64,000 bases of DNA from Buttiauxella agrestis. GTDB lineage: Bacteria > Pseudomonadota > Gammaproteobacteria > Enterobacterales > Enterobacteriaceae. The position numbers and the translations under genes were made by a program. The notes under the pieces were generated by a model, which worked only from the letters and a program-made list of their open reading frames with translations, made no database searches and was not told the DNA's origin. This document shows positions 1 through 9,259 of this stretch, piece after piece (the stretch's first letter is position 1; the number at the start of each line of letters is the position of its first letter). The stretch spans positions 4,056,763 through 4,120,762 of the forward strand of contig NZ_UIGI01000001.1 in assembly GCF_900446255.1 (NCBI RefSeq). The letters run 5' to 3'.

Positions 1-1404
1 CCGGTCACCACACCTGGTATGTATGAGCCAACTTCACCGCCCATCATCACCGATAAAGTGATCGTGATTGCAGGTGCTGTGACGGATAACTACTCGACGC
101 GCGAGCCGTCTGGTGTGATTCGTGGGTTTGATGTGAACAGCGGCAAGCTGCTGTGGGCATTCGACCCGGGTGCGAAAGACCCGAATACCGTTCCGGGCGA
201 TGAACACCACTTCACCATTAACTCACCAAACTCCTGGGCACCTGCGGCCTACGACGCGAAGCTTGATTTGGTGTACCTGCCGATGGGTGTTACCACTCCC
301 GATATCTGGGGCGGCAACCGCACACCGGAACAGGAGCGTTATGCCAGCAGCATTCTGGCGCTGAACGCCACCACCGGCAAACTGGCCTGGTCTTATCAAA
401 CAGTTCACCATGACCTGTGGGATATGGACATGCCGTCGCAGCCAACGCTTGCGGATATTACCGTTAAAGGCGAAACCGTTCCGGTTATCTATGCGCCTGC
501 GAAAACCGGTAACATTTTTGTGCTCGACCGTCGTGACGGCAAACTGGTGGTTCCGGCTCCGGAAAAACCAGTGCCACAAGGTGCTGCGAAAGGCGATTAC
601 GTGACGCCAACTCAGCCGTTCTCGGATTTGAGTTTCCGTCCGAAGAAAGACCTGAGCGGTGCGGATATGTGGGGTGCCACGCTGTACGACCAGATGGTCT
701 GCCGCATTATCTTCCACAAGCTGCGCTATGAAGGCATTTTCACACCGCCATCTGAGCAAGGCACACTGGTATTCCCTGGGAACCTGGGAATGTTCGAATG
801 GGGTGGGATTTCGGTTGACCCGAATCGTCAGGTTGCGATTGCTAACCCAATGGCACTGCCGTTTGTTTCCAGGCTGATGCCACGCGGTCCTGGCAACCCG
901 ATGGAGCCGCCGAAAGATGCCAAAGGTTCAGGCACTGAAACGGGCATCCAGCCACAGTACGGCGTACCGTATGGCGTGACGCTGAATCCGTTCCTCTCTC
1001 CGTTTGGTTTGCCGTGTAAGCAACCGGCGTGGGGCTACATTTCTGCGGTAGATTTGAAAACCAACGATGTGGTGTGGAAGAAACGTATCGGTACTGTTCG
1101 CGACAGCTCACCGCTCCCACTGCCGTTTAAAATGGGGATGCCGATGCTTGGCGGCCCCATTTCTACCGCCGGGAACGTGTTGTTTATTGGCGCAACCGCA
1201 GATAACTACCTGCGTGCGTACAATATGAGCAACGGTGACAAGCTGTGGGAAGCACGCCTGCCAGCTGGTGGGCAGGCAACGCCGATGACTTATGAAGTGA
1301 ATGGCAAACAGTACGTGGTCATTTCCGCGGGCGGCCATGGTTCGTTTGGAACGAAGATGGGCGATTACATCGTCGCTTACGCTTTGCCGGACGACGCTAA
1401 GTAA
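1..1404 (+). CDS. gcd: PQQ-dependent glucose dehydrogenase, C-terminal part (cut by window start)
   Basis: The frame is open from the first base, so the N-terminus lies outside the window. About 467 residues remain of a protein that is about 796 aa in E. coli. The N-terminal membrane segments are missing and what is seen is the PQQ beta-propeller, with repeated blades such as FDVNSGKLLWAFDPG and LNATTGKLAWSYQ and the conserved HHDLWDMD segment. The family oxidises glucose to gluconolactone in the periplasm and passes electrons to ubiquinone. A strong terminator follows the stop. Its neighbour cueO is convergent, as in E. coli. Confidence 0.96.
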   Translation, partial: PVTTPGMYEPTSPPIITDKVIVIAGAVTDNYSTREPSGVIRGFDVNSGKLLWAFDPGAKDPNTVPGDEHHFTINSPNSWAPAAYDAKLDLVYLPMGVTTPDIWGGNRTPEQERYASSILALNATTGKLAWSYQTVHHDLWDMDMPSQPTLADITVKGETVPVIYAPAKTGNIFVLDRRDGKLVVPAPEKPVPQGAAKGDYVTPTQPFSDLSFRPKKDLSGADMWGATLYDQMVCRIIFHKLRYEGIFTPPSEQGTLVFPGNLGMFEWGGISVDPNRQVAIANPMALPFVSRLMPRGPGNPMEPPKDAKGSGTETGIQPQYGVPYGVTLNPFLSPFGLPCKQPAWGYISAVDLKTNDVVWKKRIGTVRDSSPLPLPFKMGMPMLGGPISTAGNVLFIGATADNYLRAYNMSNGDKLWEARLPAGGQATPMTYEVNGKQYVVISAGGHGSFGTKMGDYIVAYALPDDAK

Positions 1405-1447
1405 AAAACTGTCGGGTGGCACTGCGCTTATCCGACCGACGAAACTG

Positions 1448-1482
1448 GCGGATGAACAGACTTCTGTTCATCCGCCTTTTTT
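1448..1482 (+). terminator. Rho-independent terminator after gcd
   Basis: A perfect 12-bp stem (GCGGATGAACAG at 1448-1459 with CTGTTCATCCGC at 1464-1475) closes a 4-base loop and is followed by a T run at 1477-1482. The T run touches the cueO stop codon on the other strand. There is no matching T run in the reverse direction, so it mainly serves gcd. Confidence 0.9.
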
Positions 1483-3067
1483 ACGCCACCGTAAACCCAA
1501 GCATCATGCCGGTATCTTCATGTTCCAGCAGATGGCAATGCGCCATATACGCCTGCTCTTTCGCAGCCGCATGATCAAAGCGCACTAACACTTCACTGCG
1601 CCCGCCTTCCACACGAACCGTGTCTTTCCAGCCCTGACGATGAGCCTCAACCGGCTTACCATTTTCACTCAGAATGCGGAACTGCGTGCCGTGAATATGG
1701 AACGGGTGCAGCATCATGTCGCCTTCACCAGAAATCGTCCATTTCTCGTACTTGCCCTTCTCGACCGCAAACGCAGGCGTGTTCATATCAAATGCTTTGC
1801 CATTAATCTTATTCGCATTGTGGAAGTCAAAGCCCTGCTGGCCATGATTCATACCACCATGATTCATTTTGCCGTGGTCCATCTTTCCGTGGTCCATATT
1901 ACCCATCATGCTGCCATGCCCGGCCATATTCATGCCCGCCATCGCCTGCTGGCCATATTTGTCCATCAGCGCTTGCATCCCCATCATGTCCAGCATCGGG
2001 TCCATCATCAGCTGTAACCAACGCTCGGTGACACCGTCCAGAGCAGGAATTGCGGGAACGTTAGCCAGTTTGTCAGGCATATCGCCAGATGCGGCAATAA
2101 TCAGCGGCTGAATACGCACCACAGGCTGCGGTTTGTCGAACGGCGCAACCGTCATGCCCATTTGTTTAACCGGCAGTGTGACGATATCGAACGCTTTGCC
2201 GTCGTGGGTATCGACCAGCACTTCGAAACGCTCGCCCATCAGCATTGGCAGTTCGGTCACTTTTACCGGCTCCGCCAGTAAGCCACCGTCGCTGCCAACC
2301 ACATACAGTGGGCGGTTGTCGCTGGCGGCAATGTTCAGAGAACGGGCATTACAACCATTGAGCAGACGTAAACGCAGCCAGCCGCGCGGGTTCGCATGCT
2401 GCGGATACACCGCGCCGTTGCACAGCAACGTATCGCCAAACCAACCGACCGCCGCACTCATCACGTCCAGTTGGTAGTCAATTTGGCCGTCAGCCGCAAA
2501 ACGTTTGTCCTGAATAATTAATGGCACATCATCAATGCCCCACTGTTTTGGCAAACGCAGCGCACGGCTTTCAGGATCGTCAATCAGTACCAGTCCCGCC
2601 AGCCCCATAGCCACCTGATGGCCGGTTTTGCCATGCTGATGCGGGTGGAACCAGCAAGTGGCGGCACGTTGCTGCGGAGTGAATTTCACGGTGCGTTTGC
2701 CACCAGCGGCGATCACGCCTTGTGGCCCGCCATCGACATCACCAGGAACTTCCAATCCATGCCAGTGAACCGTGGTTTCTTCTGCCAGTTGGTTATTAAT
2801 CTCGACCGTGACTTCTTCGCCCTGCGTCAGTTGCAAAGCCGGTCCCAGTAAATTGCCGTTATAGCCCCACGTGGTGGCTGTCTTGCCATTAAAAGTGCTT
2901 TTGCCCGCTTGCACGGCTAAACGGATGCTATTCTTTGCATCTGGGGCGAGAATTCCGGGGATCGGTAATGCGGGTCTGTCGGCAGCCAGTGCCGCTTTAC
3001 TCCAGAGCGGCAGCGCGCTAAAAGCGCCAATAGCAGCAGAATATTTTAGAAAATCACGGCGTTGCAT
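1481..3067 (-). CDS. cueO: Multicopper oxidase CueO (cuprous oxidase)
   Basis: A 528-residue periplasmic copper-tolerance enzyme that oxidises Cu(I) to Cu(II) with O2. It starts with a twin-arginine signal ([10 protein letters not shown], residues 3-12) ending near ALA28. All copper ligands are visible: HWH at 101-103, HPHQH at 141-145, HPFHIH at 454-459 and HCHLLEH at 510-516, with the axial Met near 521. A Met/His-rich insert spans about 354-409 and ends in four M-[DN]-H-G units. E. coli CueO is 516 aa, and most of the extra length seems to lie in this insert. A CueR-type promoter lies upstream. Confidence 0.97.
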   Translation of the reverse strand: MQRRDFLKYSAAIGAFSALPLWSKAALAADRPALPIPGILAPDAKNSIRLAVQAGKSTFNGKTATTWGYNGNLLGPALQLTQGEEVTVEINNQLAEETTVHWHGLEVPGDVDGGPQGVIAAGGKRTVKFTPQQRAATCWFHPHQHGKTGHQVAMGLAGLVLIDDPESRALRLPKQWGIDDVPLIIQDKRFAADGQIDYQLDVMSAAVGWFGDTLLCNGAVYPQHANPRGWLRLRLLNGCNARSLNIAASDNRPLYVVGSDGGLLAEPVKVTELPMLMGERFEVLVDTHDGKAFDIVTLPVKQMGMTVAPFDKPQPVVRIQPLIIAASGDMPDKLANVPAIPALDGVTERWLQLMMDPMLDMMGMQALMDKYGQQAMAGMNMAGHGSMMGNMDHGKMDHGKMNHGGMNHGQQGFDFHNANKINGKAFDMNTPAFAVEKGKYEKWTISGEGDMMLHPFHIHGTQFRILSENGKPVEAHRQGWKDTVRVEGGRSEVLVRFDHAAAKEQAYMAHCHLLEHEDTGMMLGFTVA

Positions 3068-3100
3068 ATTCAGTTCCTTTCATTAGCAGGCGTGATAGTG

Positions 3101-3131
3101 AGCATAAACTCTGCCCTTAGGGGAAGGTCAA
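3101..3131 (-). promoter_or_regulatory. CueR-type copper-responsive promoter of cueO
   Basis: On the minus strand a -35 TTGACC (3126-3131) and a -10 TATGCT (3101-3106) are separated by 19 bp. Over-long 19-bp spacers are typical of MerR-family promoters. The spacer holds an imperfect dyad, ACCTTCCCC-TAA-GGGCAGAGT, close to the known CueR operators of copA and cueO. It lies about 35 bp in front of cueO. The assignment to CueR is inferred from this layout and the target gene. Confidence 0.8.
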
Positions 3132-3223
3132 GTTTTATACGGGTTGCAGGGCAGATAATAAATCTCGTCGCACCATATTTAACTGTGTTAACGTTTCGTA
3201 TCTGATAAAAAGTGGTAGATGTG

Positions 3224-3571
3224 ATGAAGATGGGAGTTAGGGCATTAATCCTGGGCTTGTTGATGGCTTTTTCCACCAGCAGTCAGGCACTTAGCGAGTC
3301 TGAAGCAGAAGATATGGCCGATCTTACTGCTGTGTTTGTGTTCCTGAAAAACGATTGTGGCTACCAAAATCTGCCGAACGGACAAATTCGCCGTGCACTG
3401 GTCTTTTTTGCCCAGCAAAACCAGTGGGATTTGAGCAATTACGACACCTTTAATATGAAGGCGCTCGGTGAAGATAGTTATCGTGATTTAAGTGGTATCG
3501 CTATCCCTACCGCGAACAAATGCAAATCCCTTGCCCGTGACTCGTTAAGTTTACTCGCCTACGTGAAGTAA
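3224..3571 (+). CDS. yacC: YacC, secreted PulS/OutS-like protein
   Basis: A 115-aa exported protein, nearly identical to E. coli YacC after the signal peptide (LSESEAEDMADLTAVFVF onward). The ATG at 3224 gives the same length as E. coli and a normal signal peptide (MKMGVRALILGLLMAFSTSSQA). An in-frame GTG at 3212 would add four residues. Two Cys remain in the mature part. The family is related to the PulS/OutS pilotins of type II secretion, but YacC lacks a lipobox and its role is not established. A terminator follows at 3601. Confidence 0.92.
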   Translation: MKMGVRALILGLLMAFSTSSQALSESEAEDMADLTAVFVFLKNDCGYQNLPNGQIRRALVFFAQQNQWDLSNYDTFNMKALGEDSYRDLSGIAIPTANKCKSLARDSLSLLAYVK

Positions 3572-3600
3572 CCCGTCTTTTTAAAACACTTCTGGAAATT

Positions 3601-3626
3601 ATAGCCGCCCTAAAGCGGCTATTTTT
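3601..3626 (+). terminator. Rho-independent terminator after yacC
   Basis: The stem ATAGCCGC (3601-3608) pairs with GCGGCTAT (3615-3622) over a 6-base loop, followed by a T run to 3626. It separates yacC from the lipoprotein/FKBP unit. Confidence 0.88.
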
Positions 3627-3917
3627 GTCAAATACGGATGGTGATATATAACAATTTCCTAAAAAACATTCAGCCAATTGCGTAAAAATAAAAAGGGTTT
3701 ATTCTTGTTCAGGCAAGTGGTTAATTGAGCCAATTTTAATAAGAGTAATATTATAGTGTGCTTTTTAATTATTAATTAGGTGAAGACATTTATCACCTTA
3801 CACCAGGCTATTTATTCATATAAAGAGAAACCATTTTACTTTAGCTCATCGCCAGAGCTTATTAACTGCTATGGAAATCAGCATAGTTTTTAAAATAATA
3901 CCAAAGGATGGATATAC
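3627..3917. other. AT-rich gap before the lipoprotein/FKBP unit
   Basis: A strongly AT-rich stretch with no open frame of note. E. coli has speE and speD between yacC and yacL, and no remnant of either is recognisable here. It probably holds the promoter of the gene at 3918. A TATAGT near 3752 is a possible -10, but no well-spaced -35 is seen. Confidence 0.5.
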
Positions 3918-4373
3918 GTGACCATGACAATTAAAAACGCCATCAACGTTTTTTGCCCGGCGATTGCAACTATGGTTCTCATGTTGGTCAGCGGCTGTAG
4001 TGCTTCTTCCTCACAGCAAGCAAAGCCCAATGCAAAAACACAAGCAATACAGACTATTCAACCCGCACCGAACATGGAAAGCATCTCTCAGCCTACGGTG
4101 AAAACACCTCAACAAGAACAAATTACCTTTTGTCGCATGGCACTTGATTCTTTACAGAAAGTGAATCCAGGCCGCGCGCGTAAATTAAGTAATGACTTTA
4201 ATTCTCTTGTTAGCGCAGCCTCACAATATAATGCAGTGCGCGGGCAAGTGGGTGATACCACACGCCAGGCCATTGACTCAATGTATCACTTTAAGAGTGT
4301 GAAGCTGTGTGCCGATATTGATAAAGAATTAATGGACAGTCTGGTGCAACGCGGTGAGAGTGCTATCCGATGA
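3918..4373 (+). CDS. Small predicted lipoprotein, function unknown
   Basis: A 151-aa protein I do not recognise. It has a signal peptide with lipobox LVSGC, acylated Cys27 and Ser at +2, which predicts outer-membrane sorting. A Gln/Pro/Thr-rich linker (about 30-68) leads to a helical C-terminal domain (about 69-151) with two Cys, at 72 and 131, that could form a disulfide. The start is either GTG 3918, with AAGGA 10 nt upstream, or ATG 3924. Its stop overlaps the start of the next gene (ATGA), so the two are probably translated together. It sits where E. coli has speED. Confidence 0.85.
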   Translation: MTMTIKNAINVFCPAIATMVLMLVSGCSASSSQQAKPNAKTQAIQTIQPAPNMESISQPTVKTPQQEQITFCRMALDSLQKVNPGRARKLSNDFNSLVSAASQYNAVRGQVGDTTRQAIDSMYHFKSVKLCADIDKELMDSLVQRGESAIR

Positions 4374-5677
4374 AACGTCACTCTTTAATATTACACGTTC
4401 CGTTGGCAATAACTTTCCTGTACGGGTTAAGTCACCCCGCCAATGCGGAAGAAGATCCGTTAGCTGTTATTACGGCGAGTTCTAATTTCGATAACTCTGT
4501 GCCAGCAATTCTGAATTATGCGCAGCAAGAACAGGGTAAACCTTCTTCCGGGTCCGTTCAGGCGGCTCCGAAAAGCCAGAAACGGGTCCTGGCAAGCGAC
4601 AAGAAAAGTTCTCTTGATAGCAAATATAGCCAGCAACAAGGTTGGCTAACGCAAAAAGATGCCACCATTCGTCAACTTCAGATGCAGCTTGCAGATAAAA
4701 ATGCACAAGAGGAAACCTTCTCGCAAAAAGAAGTGGAGCTGACGACACGGATTAAAGCATTACAAACGCAGCTTGATGCGCAGAAGCAGCAAAACACCGG
4801 GCTTGCCGATGTGCAGAAGCAGTCGGTATTGCTCGAGGCGCAGCTCAAAGAAAAAGGCACTCAGCTTGAAAGCCTGACTCAAAAGCTCGACGCCAATGAG
4901 CAACAGCGTTCAACGCAAATTAGCGCCCTACAAGAGCAGTTGAATCAAGAAAGCCTGGCGGTGAAAGCGAAAGAAGCCGAGCTTGCCAAACTCACCAGCG
5001 ATTTTACGCAGTACAAAGATGAAGCCGCTAAAAAATCCGCCGTGGTGGATTTGAAGCTGGTGCCTCAACAGCAGGCCTACTCTATCGGTGTCTCGCTGGG
5101 TAATGACGTTCTACAGGAGCTGAATACCCGTGAATCGCAGGGTGTGAAGGTCGATCGGGATGCCGCCCTGTTGGGCATAAACGATGTGTTTAAAGGCACG
5201 CTGGCACTTGATGAAAGCACGCGAAATAAATCACTCGCCGCGGCATCTCAGGCGTTGTACGAAAACCTGTCTAAAACAGAGAGCCTGTCGATTAAAGAAG
5301 GGAAACTGTACCAGCAGAAATTTGCCAAACAAAAAGGCGTTGAGTTCAAAGAAGGCGTCTACAGCAAGATTGATTACGCAGGCCAGGACGCGATTGGGCC
5401 AGAAGATACCGTGGTTATCGTGATGAAAGAGACCCTAACAGACGGTACGGTCATCACAGATATGGAAGCGGCAGGCAAAGTCTGGTCCCAGCCACTGAGT
5501 GCTTACCCACCGATTTTCAGCGGTCCGCTTAAGCGTCTGGGCAACCACGGCACTATTACCGTTGTCGTCCCACCGGATCTTGCCTATGGCAGTAAAGGAT
5601 TACCGCCGAAAATACCACCGGGTGCCACCATGACTTACAGCATCCGCGTTGTTGATGTCATTAAAAAAACCAGGTAA
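4370..5677 (+). CDS. Exported coiled-coil protein with C-terminal FKBP-like domain
   Basis: A 435-aa protein with a signal peptide ending near NANA26. A long Gln/Lys/Glu-rich coiled coil follows at about 86-222, then a domain like the FKBP N-terminal dimerisation region (about 235-320, YSIGVSLG, KGVEFKEGVYSKI), then an FKBP C-terminal domain (about 345-431, AYGSKGLPPKIPPGATMTY). The architecture resembles FkpA/Mip with an added coiled coil. Usual FKBP pocket residues look changed: the FDxS segment reads ITDMEA and the VIxGW segment reads YPPIFSGP, without Trp. Prolyl isomerase activity is therefore doubtful. It overlaps the upstream lipoprotein gene by 4 bp and ends at a terminator. A periplasmic scaffold or chaperone role is inference only. 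Confidence 0.88.
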   Translation: MKRHSLILHVPLAITFLYGLSHPANAEEDPLAVITASSNFDNSVPAILNYAQQEQGKPSSGSVQAAPKSQKRVLASDKKSSLDSKYSQQQGWLTQKDATIRQLQMQLADKNAQEETFSQKEVELTTRIKALQTQLDAQKQQNTGLADVQKQSVLLEAQLKEKGTQLESLTQKLDANEQQRSTQISALQEQLNQESLAVKAKEAELAKLTSDFTQYKDEAAKKSAVVDLKLVPQQQAYSIGVSLGNDVLQELNTRESQGVKVDRDAALLGINDVFKGTLALDESTRNKSLAAASQALYENLSKTESLSIKEGKLYQQKFAKQKGVEFKEGVYSKIDYAGQDAIGPEDTVVIVMKETLTDGTVITDMEAAGKVWSQPLSAYPPIFSGPLKRLGNHGTITVVVPPDLAYGSKGLPPKIPPGATMTYSIRVVDVIKKTR

Positions 5678-5692
5678 CACTTGTTCAGCATT

Positions 5693-5717
5693 CAGGCCCA
5701 CAAGGGCCTGCTTTTTT
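5693..5717 (+). terminator. Rho-independent terminator after the FKBP-like gene
   Basis: The stem CAGGCCC (5693-5699) pairs with GGGCCTG (5704-5710) over a 4-base loop, followed by six T at 5712-5717. It ends the lipoprotein/FKBP unit and touches the stop codon of convergent yacL. Confidence 0.88.
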
Positions 5718-6078
5718 ATCGCTGGCTCAAAAACTCGCGATAGGCCGCTATGACTTGCATAAAATCTTCAACGCCGCAGAAGGACAAGCTTTCTTCATCG
5801 TAGTAGTTCATCCCCTCTTCCATTTCATCACCTGAAATTTCCAGCTGATTGGCGCGAATCATCACTTCTTCACCATCGAGCAACACAGTATATTCATGCC
5901 CGACACGTTGCCACTGGCGTTCACTGCCTTTGACTGAATTTGCCGCCTCTTCGACTTCGTCGAGCAGCCCAAGATTATCTTTTACTTCTTCATTAAACCA
6001 ATGGCCCACCACTTCGTGGCCCATCGACATACGCACTTTCACCAACCCGGTGACATCACGCAAAAATTCATATTCCAT
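5716..6078 (-). CDS. yacL: YacL, conserved UPF0231 protein
   Basis: A 120-aa acidic cytoplasmic protein, the same length as E. coli YacL and closely similar throughout ([40 protein letters not shown]). Its function is unknown. There is no signal peptide or membrane segment. It lies downstream of acnB on the same strand, separated by the acnB terminator. Confidence 0.94.
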   Translation of the reverse strand: MEYEFLRDVTGLVKVRMSMGHEVVGHWFNEEVKDNLGLLDEVEEAANSVKGSERQWQRVGHEYTVLLDGEEVMIRANQLEISGDEMEEGMNYYDEESLSFCGVEDFMQVIAAYREFLSQR

Positions 6079-6185
6079 GGTGTTTTCCTCTACCTTGCCT
6101 GGGGAAATACAGTACCCCTTAGCGTATAGAGTAAGTATCGCAGCAAAATCGGCGAAAAACAGCGCATATACCCACCTGGGGCAAA

Positions 6186-6243
6186 TAAAAAGGGGGTGGA
6201 GCCTGATGCCCTCACCCCCAGCCCCTCTCCCACAGAGAGAGGG
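6186..6243 (-). terminator. acnB terminator inside a GC-rich hairpin element
   Basis: Read on the minus strand, GGGGGTG and CACCCCC (6213-6219 and 6192-6198) form a stem followed by a T run (6187-6191), which fits a terminator for acnB. Just before it a second hairpin, CCCTCTC (6223-6229) with GAGAGGG (6237-6243), is seen. The whole element resembles a CCCTCACCCC...CCCTCTCCC dispersed repeat common between genes in enterics, but only this copy was noticed in the window. Confidence 0.75.
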
Positions 6244-6257
6244 TTGCGTTGATATTG

Positions 6258-8855
6258 TTAGACCGCAGTCTGGAAAATCACGCCGTCCGCTTTCTCGGTG
6301 TACTGAGAAAGTTTGTCGAAGTTCAGGTAACGGTAAGTATCAACCGCCGTCTTATCAACCTGGGCCATAAAGGTCTGGTATTCGTCAGGCGTTGGCAGTT
6401 TGCCCAGCAGTGAAGCCACTGCGGCCAGCTCTGCGGAAGCCAGGTAGACGTTAGCGCCAGTCCCTAAACGGTTAGGGAAGTTACGCGTAGAAGTTGAAAC
6501 CACGGTCGAACCGTCTGCCACACGCGCCTGGTTCCCCATGCACAGTGAACAGCCAGGGATTTCGATACGCGCACCGCTCTTACCAAACACGCTGTAGTAG
6601 CCTTCCTCAGTCAACTGAGCGGCATCCATACGCGTTGGGGGCGCAACCCACAGGCGAGTTGGCAGCTGGCCTTTGTGGCTATCAAGCAGTTTACCTGCCG
6701 CGCGGAAGTGGCCGATGTTGGTCATGCAAGAACCGATAAACACTTCGTCGATTTTCTCGCCCTGAACATCAGACAGCAGACGTGCATCGTCAGGATCGTT
6801 TGGCGCACACAGAATTGGCTCTTTGATATCGTTCAGATCGATTTCGATGATCTCTGCGTATTCCGCATCGGCATCGGCTTCGAGCAACTGAGGATCGGCC
6901 AGCCATTTTTCCATGCCCTGGATACGGCGCTCAAGTGTGCGACGATCGCCATAACCTTCTGCGATCATCCACTTCAGCAGCACGATGTTTGAGCTCAGGT
7001 ATTCTTCAATCGGCTCACGATCAAGCTTGATGGTACAGCCCGCAGCAGAACGTTCAGCGGAAGCATCCGTCAGCTCAAACGCCTGCTCAACTTTCAGCGT
7101 TGGCAAGCCTTCGATTTCCAGGATACGACCAGAGAAGATGTTTTTCTTACCTTTCTTCTCAACGGTCAGCAGGCCTTGTTTGATGGCATACAGCGGGATG
7201 GCGTGAACCAGGTCGCGCAGAGTAATCCCAGGCTGCATTTTACCTTTGAAGCGCACCAGCACAGACTCAGGCATATCCAGTGGCATCACGCCGGTTGCCG
7301 CAGCAAACGCGACCAGACCAGAACCCGCTGGGAAGGAAATACCAATTGGGAAACGGGTGTGGGAGTCACCGCCCGTACCGACGGTATCCGGCAGCAGCAT
7401 ACGGTTCAGCCAGGAGTGGATAACACCATCGCCCGGACGCAGTGACACGCCGCCACGGTTCATGATGAAGTCAGGCAGCGTGTGGTGAGTGTTCACATCT
7501 ACCGGCTTAGGATAAGCGGCAGTGTGGCAGAAGGACTGCATCACCAAATCAGCGGAGAAGCCCAGGCACGCCAGGTCTTTGAGTTCATCACGGGTCATTG
7601 GACCGGTGGTGTCCTGAGAACCGACAGACGTCATTTTTGGTTCGCAGTACTGGTTCGGACGAATGCCGTCCACGCCACAAGCGCGGCCAACCATTTTCTG
7701 CGCCAGAGAGAAGCCGCGAGTGCTTGCGACAACGTCTTTTGCCTGCACGAAGACTTCGCTGCGTGGCAGATCCAGTGCTTCACGTGCTTTAGTCGTCAGA
7801 CCGCGACCGATGATCAGCGGAATACGACCACCGGCACGAACTTCGTCCAGCAGCACGTCAGTTTTCAGCTCAAAGTTTGCGATAACTTCGTTGGTTTCAT
7901 GGTTACGCACTTCGCCTTTATATGGATAGATGTCGATAACATCGCCCATGTTCAGGTCGTTTACGTCCACTTCGATTGGCAGCGCACCCGCATCTTCCAT
8001 CGTGTTAAAGAAGATGGGTGCAATTTTACCGCCGAGCACCACACCGCCGCCGCGCTTGTTCGGCACGTTCGGGATGTCGTCGCCCATAAACCACAGCACG
8101 GAGTTGGTTGCAGATTTACGCGAAGAACCGGTACCGACTACGTCGCCCACATATGCCAGCGGGAAACCTTTTTTGTTTAACGCTTCGATCTGTTTGATCG
8201 GGCCAACGCTTCCAGGTTGATCCGGTTCGATACCTTCGCGGGCGTTTTTCAGCATCGCTAATGCGTGCAGAGGAATATCCGGGCGTGACCAGGCATCAGG
8301 TGCCGGAGACAGGTCATCGGTGTTGGTTTCACCAGTGACTTTAAATACGGTAACGGTGATTTTGTCAGCCAGTTTAGGGCGCGACAGGAACCACTCGGCA
8401 TCAGCCCAGGATTTCAGCACTCGTTGTGCGTGGGTGTTGCCCGCTTTGGCTTTCTCTTCTACATCGTAGAAGTTATCGAACATTAGCAGCGTGTGAGACA
8501 GCGCTTTAGCTGCAATCGGTGCCAGCTTTTCGTTATCCAGCGCGTCAATCAGCGGATGAATGTTGTAGCCACCTTGCATGGTGCCAAGCAGTTCTACAGC
8601 TTTCTCAGGGGAGATTAATGGGGAGGTAGCATCACCTTTAGTGATGGCAGCCAGGAAACCGGCTTTAACGTAGGCGGCTTCATCAACGCCCGGCGGAACA
8701 CGATTGGTAATAAGATCTAAAAGGAATTCTTCTTCACCCGCTGGAGGGGTTTTCAGCAGCTCGACCAGTGCGGCCATTTGGGATGCTTCTAAAGGTTTTG
8801 GAACAATCCCATCTGCAGCACGTTCGGCTACGTGCTTACGGTATTCTTCTAGCAC
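6258..8855 (-). CDS. acnB: Aconitate hydratase B
   Basis: The main TCA-cycle aconitase, converting citrate to isocitrate through cis-aconitate. It also acts as 2-methyl-cis-aconitate hydratase and, as the apo-protein, binds mRNA. At 865 aa it matches E. coli. The start is GTG at 8855 (reads [13 protein letters not shown] after the initiator), with AGGAG 7 nt upstream; longer in-frame starts have no such site. The [4Fe-4S] cysteines are visible in [10 protein letters not shown] and CSLCMGNQ (about 710, 769, 772). Order is the usual AcnB one: HEAT-like domain, swivel domain 4, then domains 1-3. Confidence 0.97.
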   Translation of the reverse strand: MLEEYRKHVAERAADGIVPKPLEASQMAALVELLKTPPAGEEEFLLDLITNRVPPGVDEAAYVKAGFLAAITKGDATSPLISPEKAVELLGTMQGGYNIHPLIDALDNEKLAPIAAKALSHTLLMFDNFYDVEEKAKAGNTHAQRVLKSWADAEWFLSRPKLADKITVTVFKVTGETNTDDLSPAPDAWSRPDIPLHALAMLKNAREGIEPDQPGSVGPIKQIEALNKKGFPLAYVGDVVGTGSSRKSATNSVLWFMGDDIPNVPNKRGGGVVLGGKIAPIFFNTMEDAGALPIEVDVNDLNMGDVIDIYPYKGEVRNHETNEVIANFELKTDVLLDEVRAGGRIPLIIGRGLTTKAREALDLPRSEVFVQAKDVVASTRGFSLAQKMVGRACGVDGIRPNQYCEPKMTSVGSQDTTGPMTRDELKDLACLGFSADLVMQSFCHTAAYPKPVDVNTHHTLPDFIMNRGGVSLRPGDGVIHSWLNRMLLPDTVGTGGDSHTRFPIGISFPAGSGLVAFAAATGVMPLDMPESVLVRFKGKMQPGITLRDLVHAIPLYAIKQGLLTVEKKGKKNIFSGRILEIEGLPTLKVEQAFELTDASAERSAAGCTIKLDREPIEEYLSSNIVLLKWMIAEGYGDRRTLERRIQGMEKWLADPQLLEADADAEYAEIIEIDLNDIKEPILCAPNDPDDARLLSDVQGEKIDEVFIGSCMTNIGHFRAAGKLLDSHKGQLPTRLWVAPPTRMDAAQLTEEGYYSVFGKSGARIEIPGCSLCMGNQARVADGSTVVSTSTRNFPNRLGTGANVYLASAELAAVASLLGKLPTPDEYQTFMAQVDKTAVDTYRYLNFDKLSQYTEKADGVIFQTAV

Positions 8856-9259
8856 GACGGTTCTCCTCGCTCTCATTGTCATTTCGGTTCCGGCTATTCT
8901 CTTCACGCTCCTGTGAGACAGCAGTTTGTAGGGTAAATGCCCGGTTCCGCGACGGGCAGCATAGCAGGATTTTCAGGGAGGGTGAATGTGTTTACAAAAA
9001 AGCAACATTAAATACTTGCTGAATCGTTAAGGACAAAACATTCCTTTTCGATATGACCTAGTGACACAAAAAAACGACGTTCAGACCCGAGGTTTTGTAC
9101 AGAATTTGTATAGCCAGAAATAATATTTCACGGTTTCGGACAACATTTACGGCAAGAATCACCGTTTAAGTCAAAAATTAAACTATCAGCTCCCTATACT
9201 CGCCAGACACAGCCGCCTTACGGCATAGCTCTCTACTTCTGAATACCAGGAGAAGTTAA
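8856..9259. other. Divergent regulatory gap between acnB and yacH
   Basis: A 404-bp AT-rich region that must carry the acnB promoter on the minus strand and the yacH promoter on the plus strand. A TATACT at 9195-9200 is a possible -10 for yacH, without a good -35. In E. coli acnB is controlled by CRP, Cra, ArcA and Fis. I could not assign individual sites here with confidence. Confidence 0.5.
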
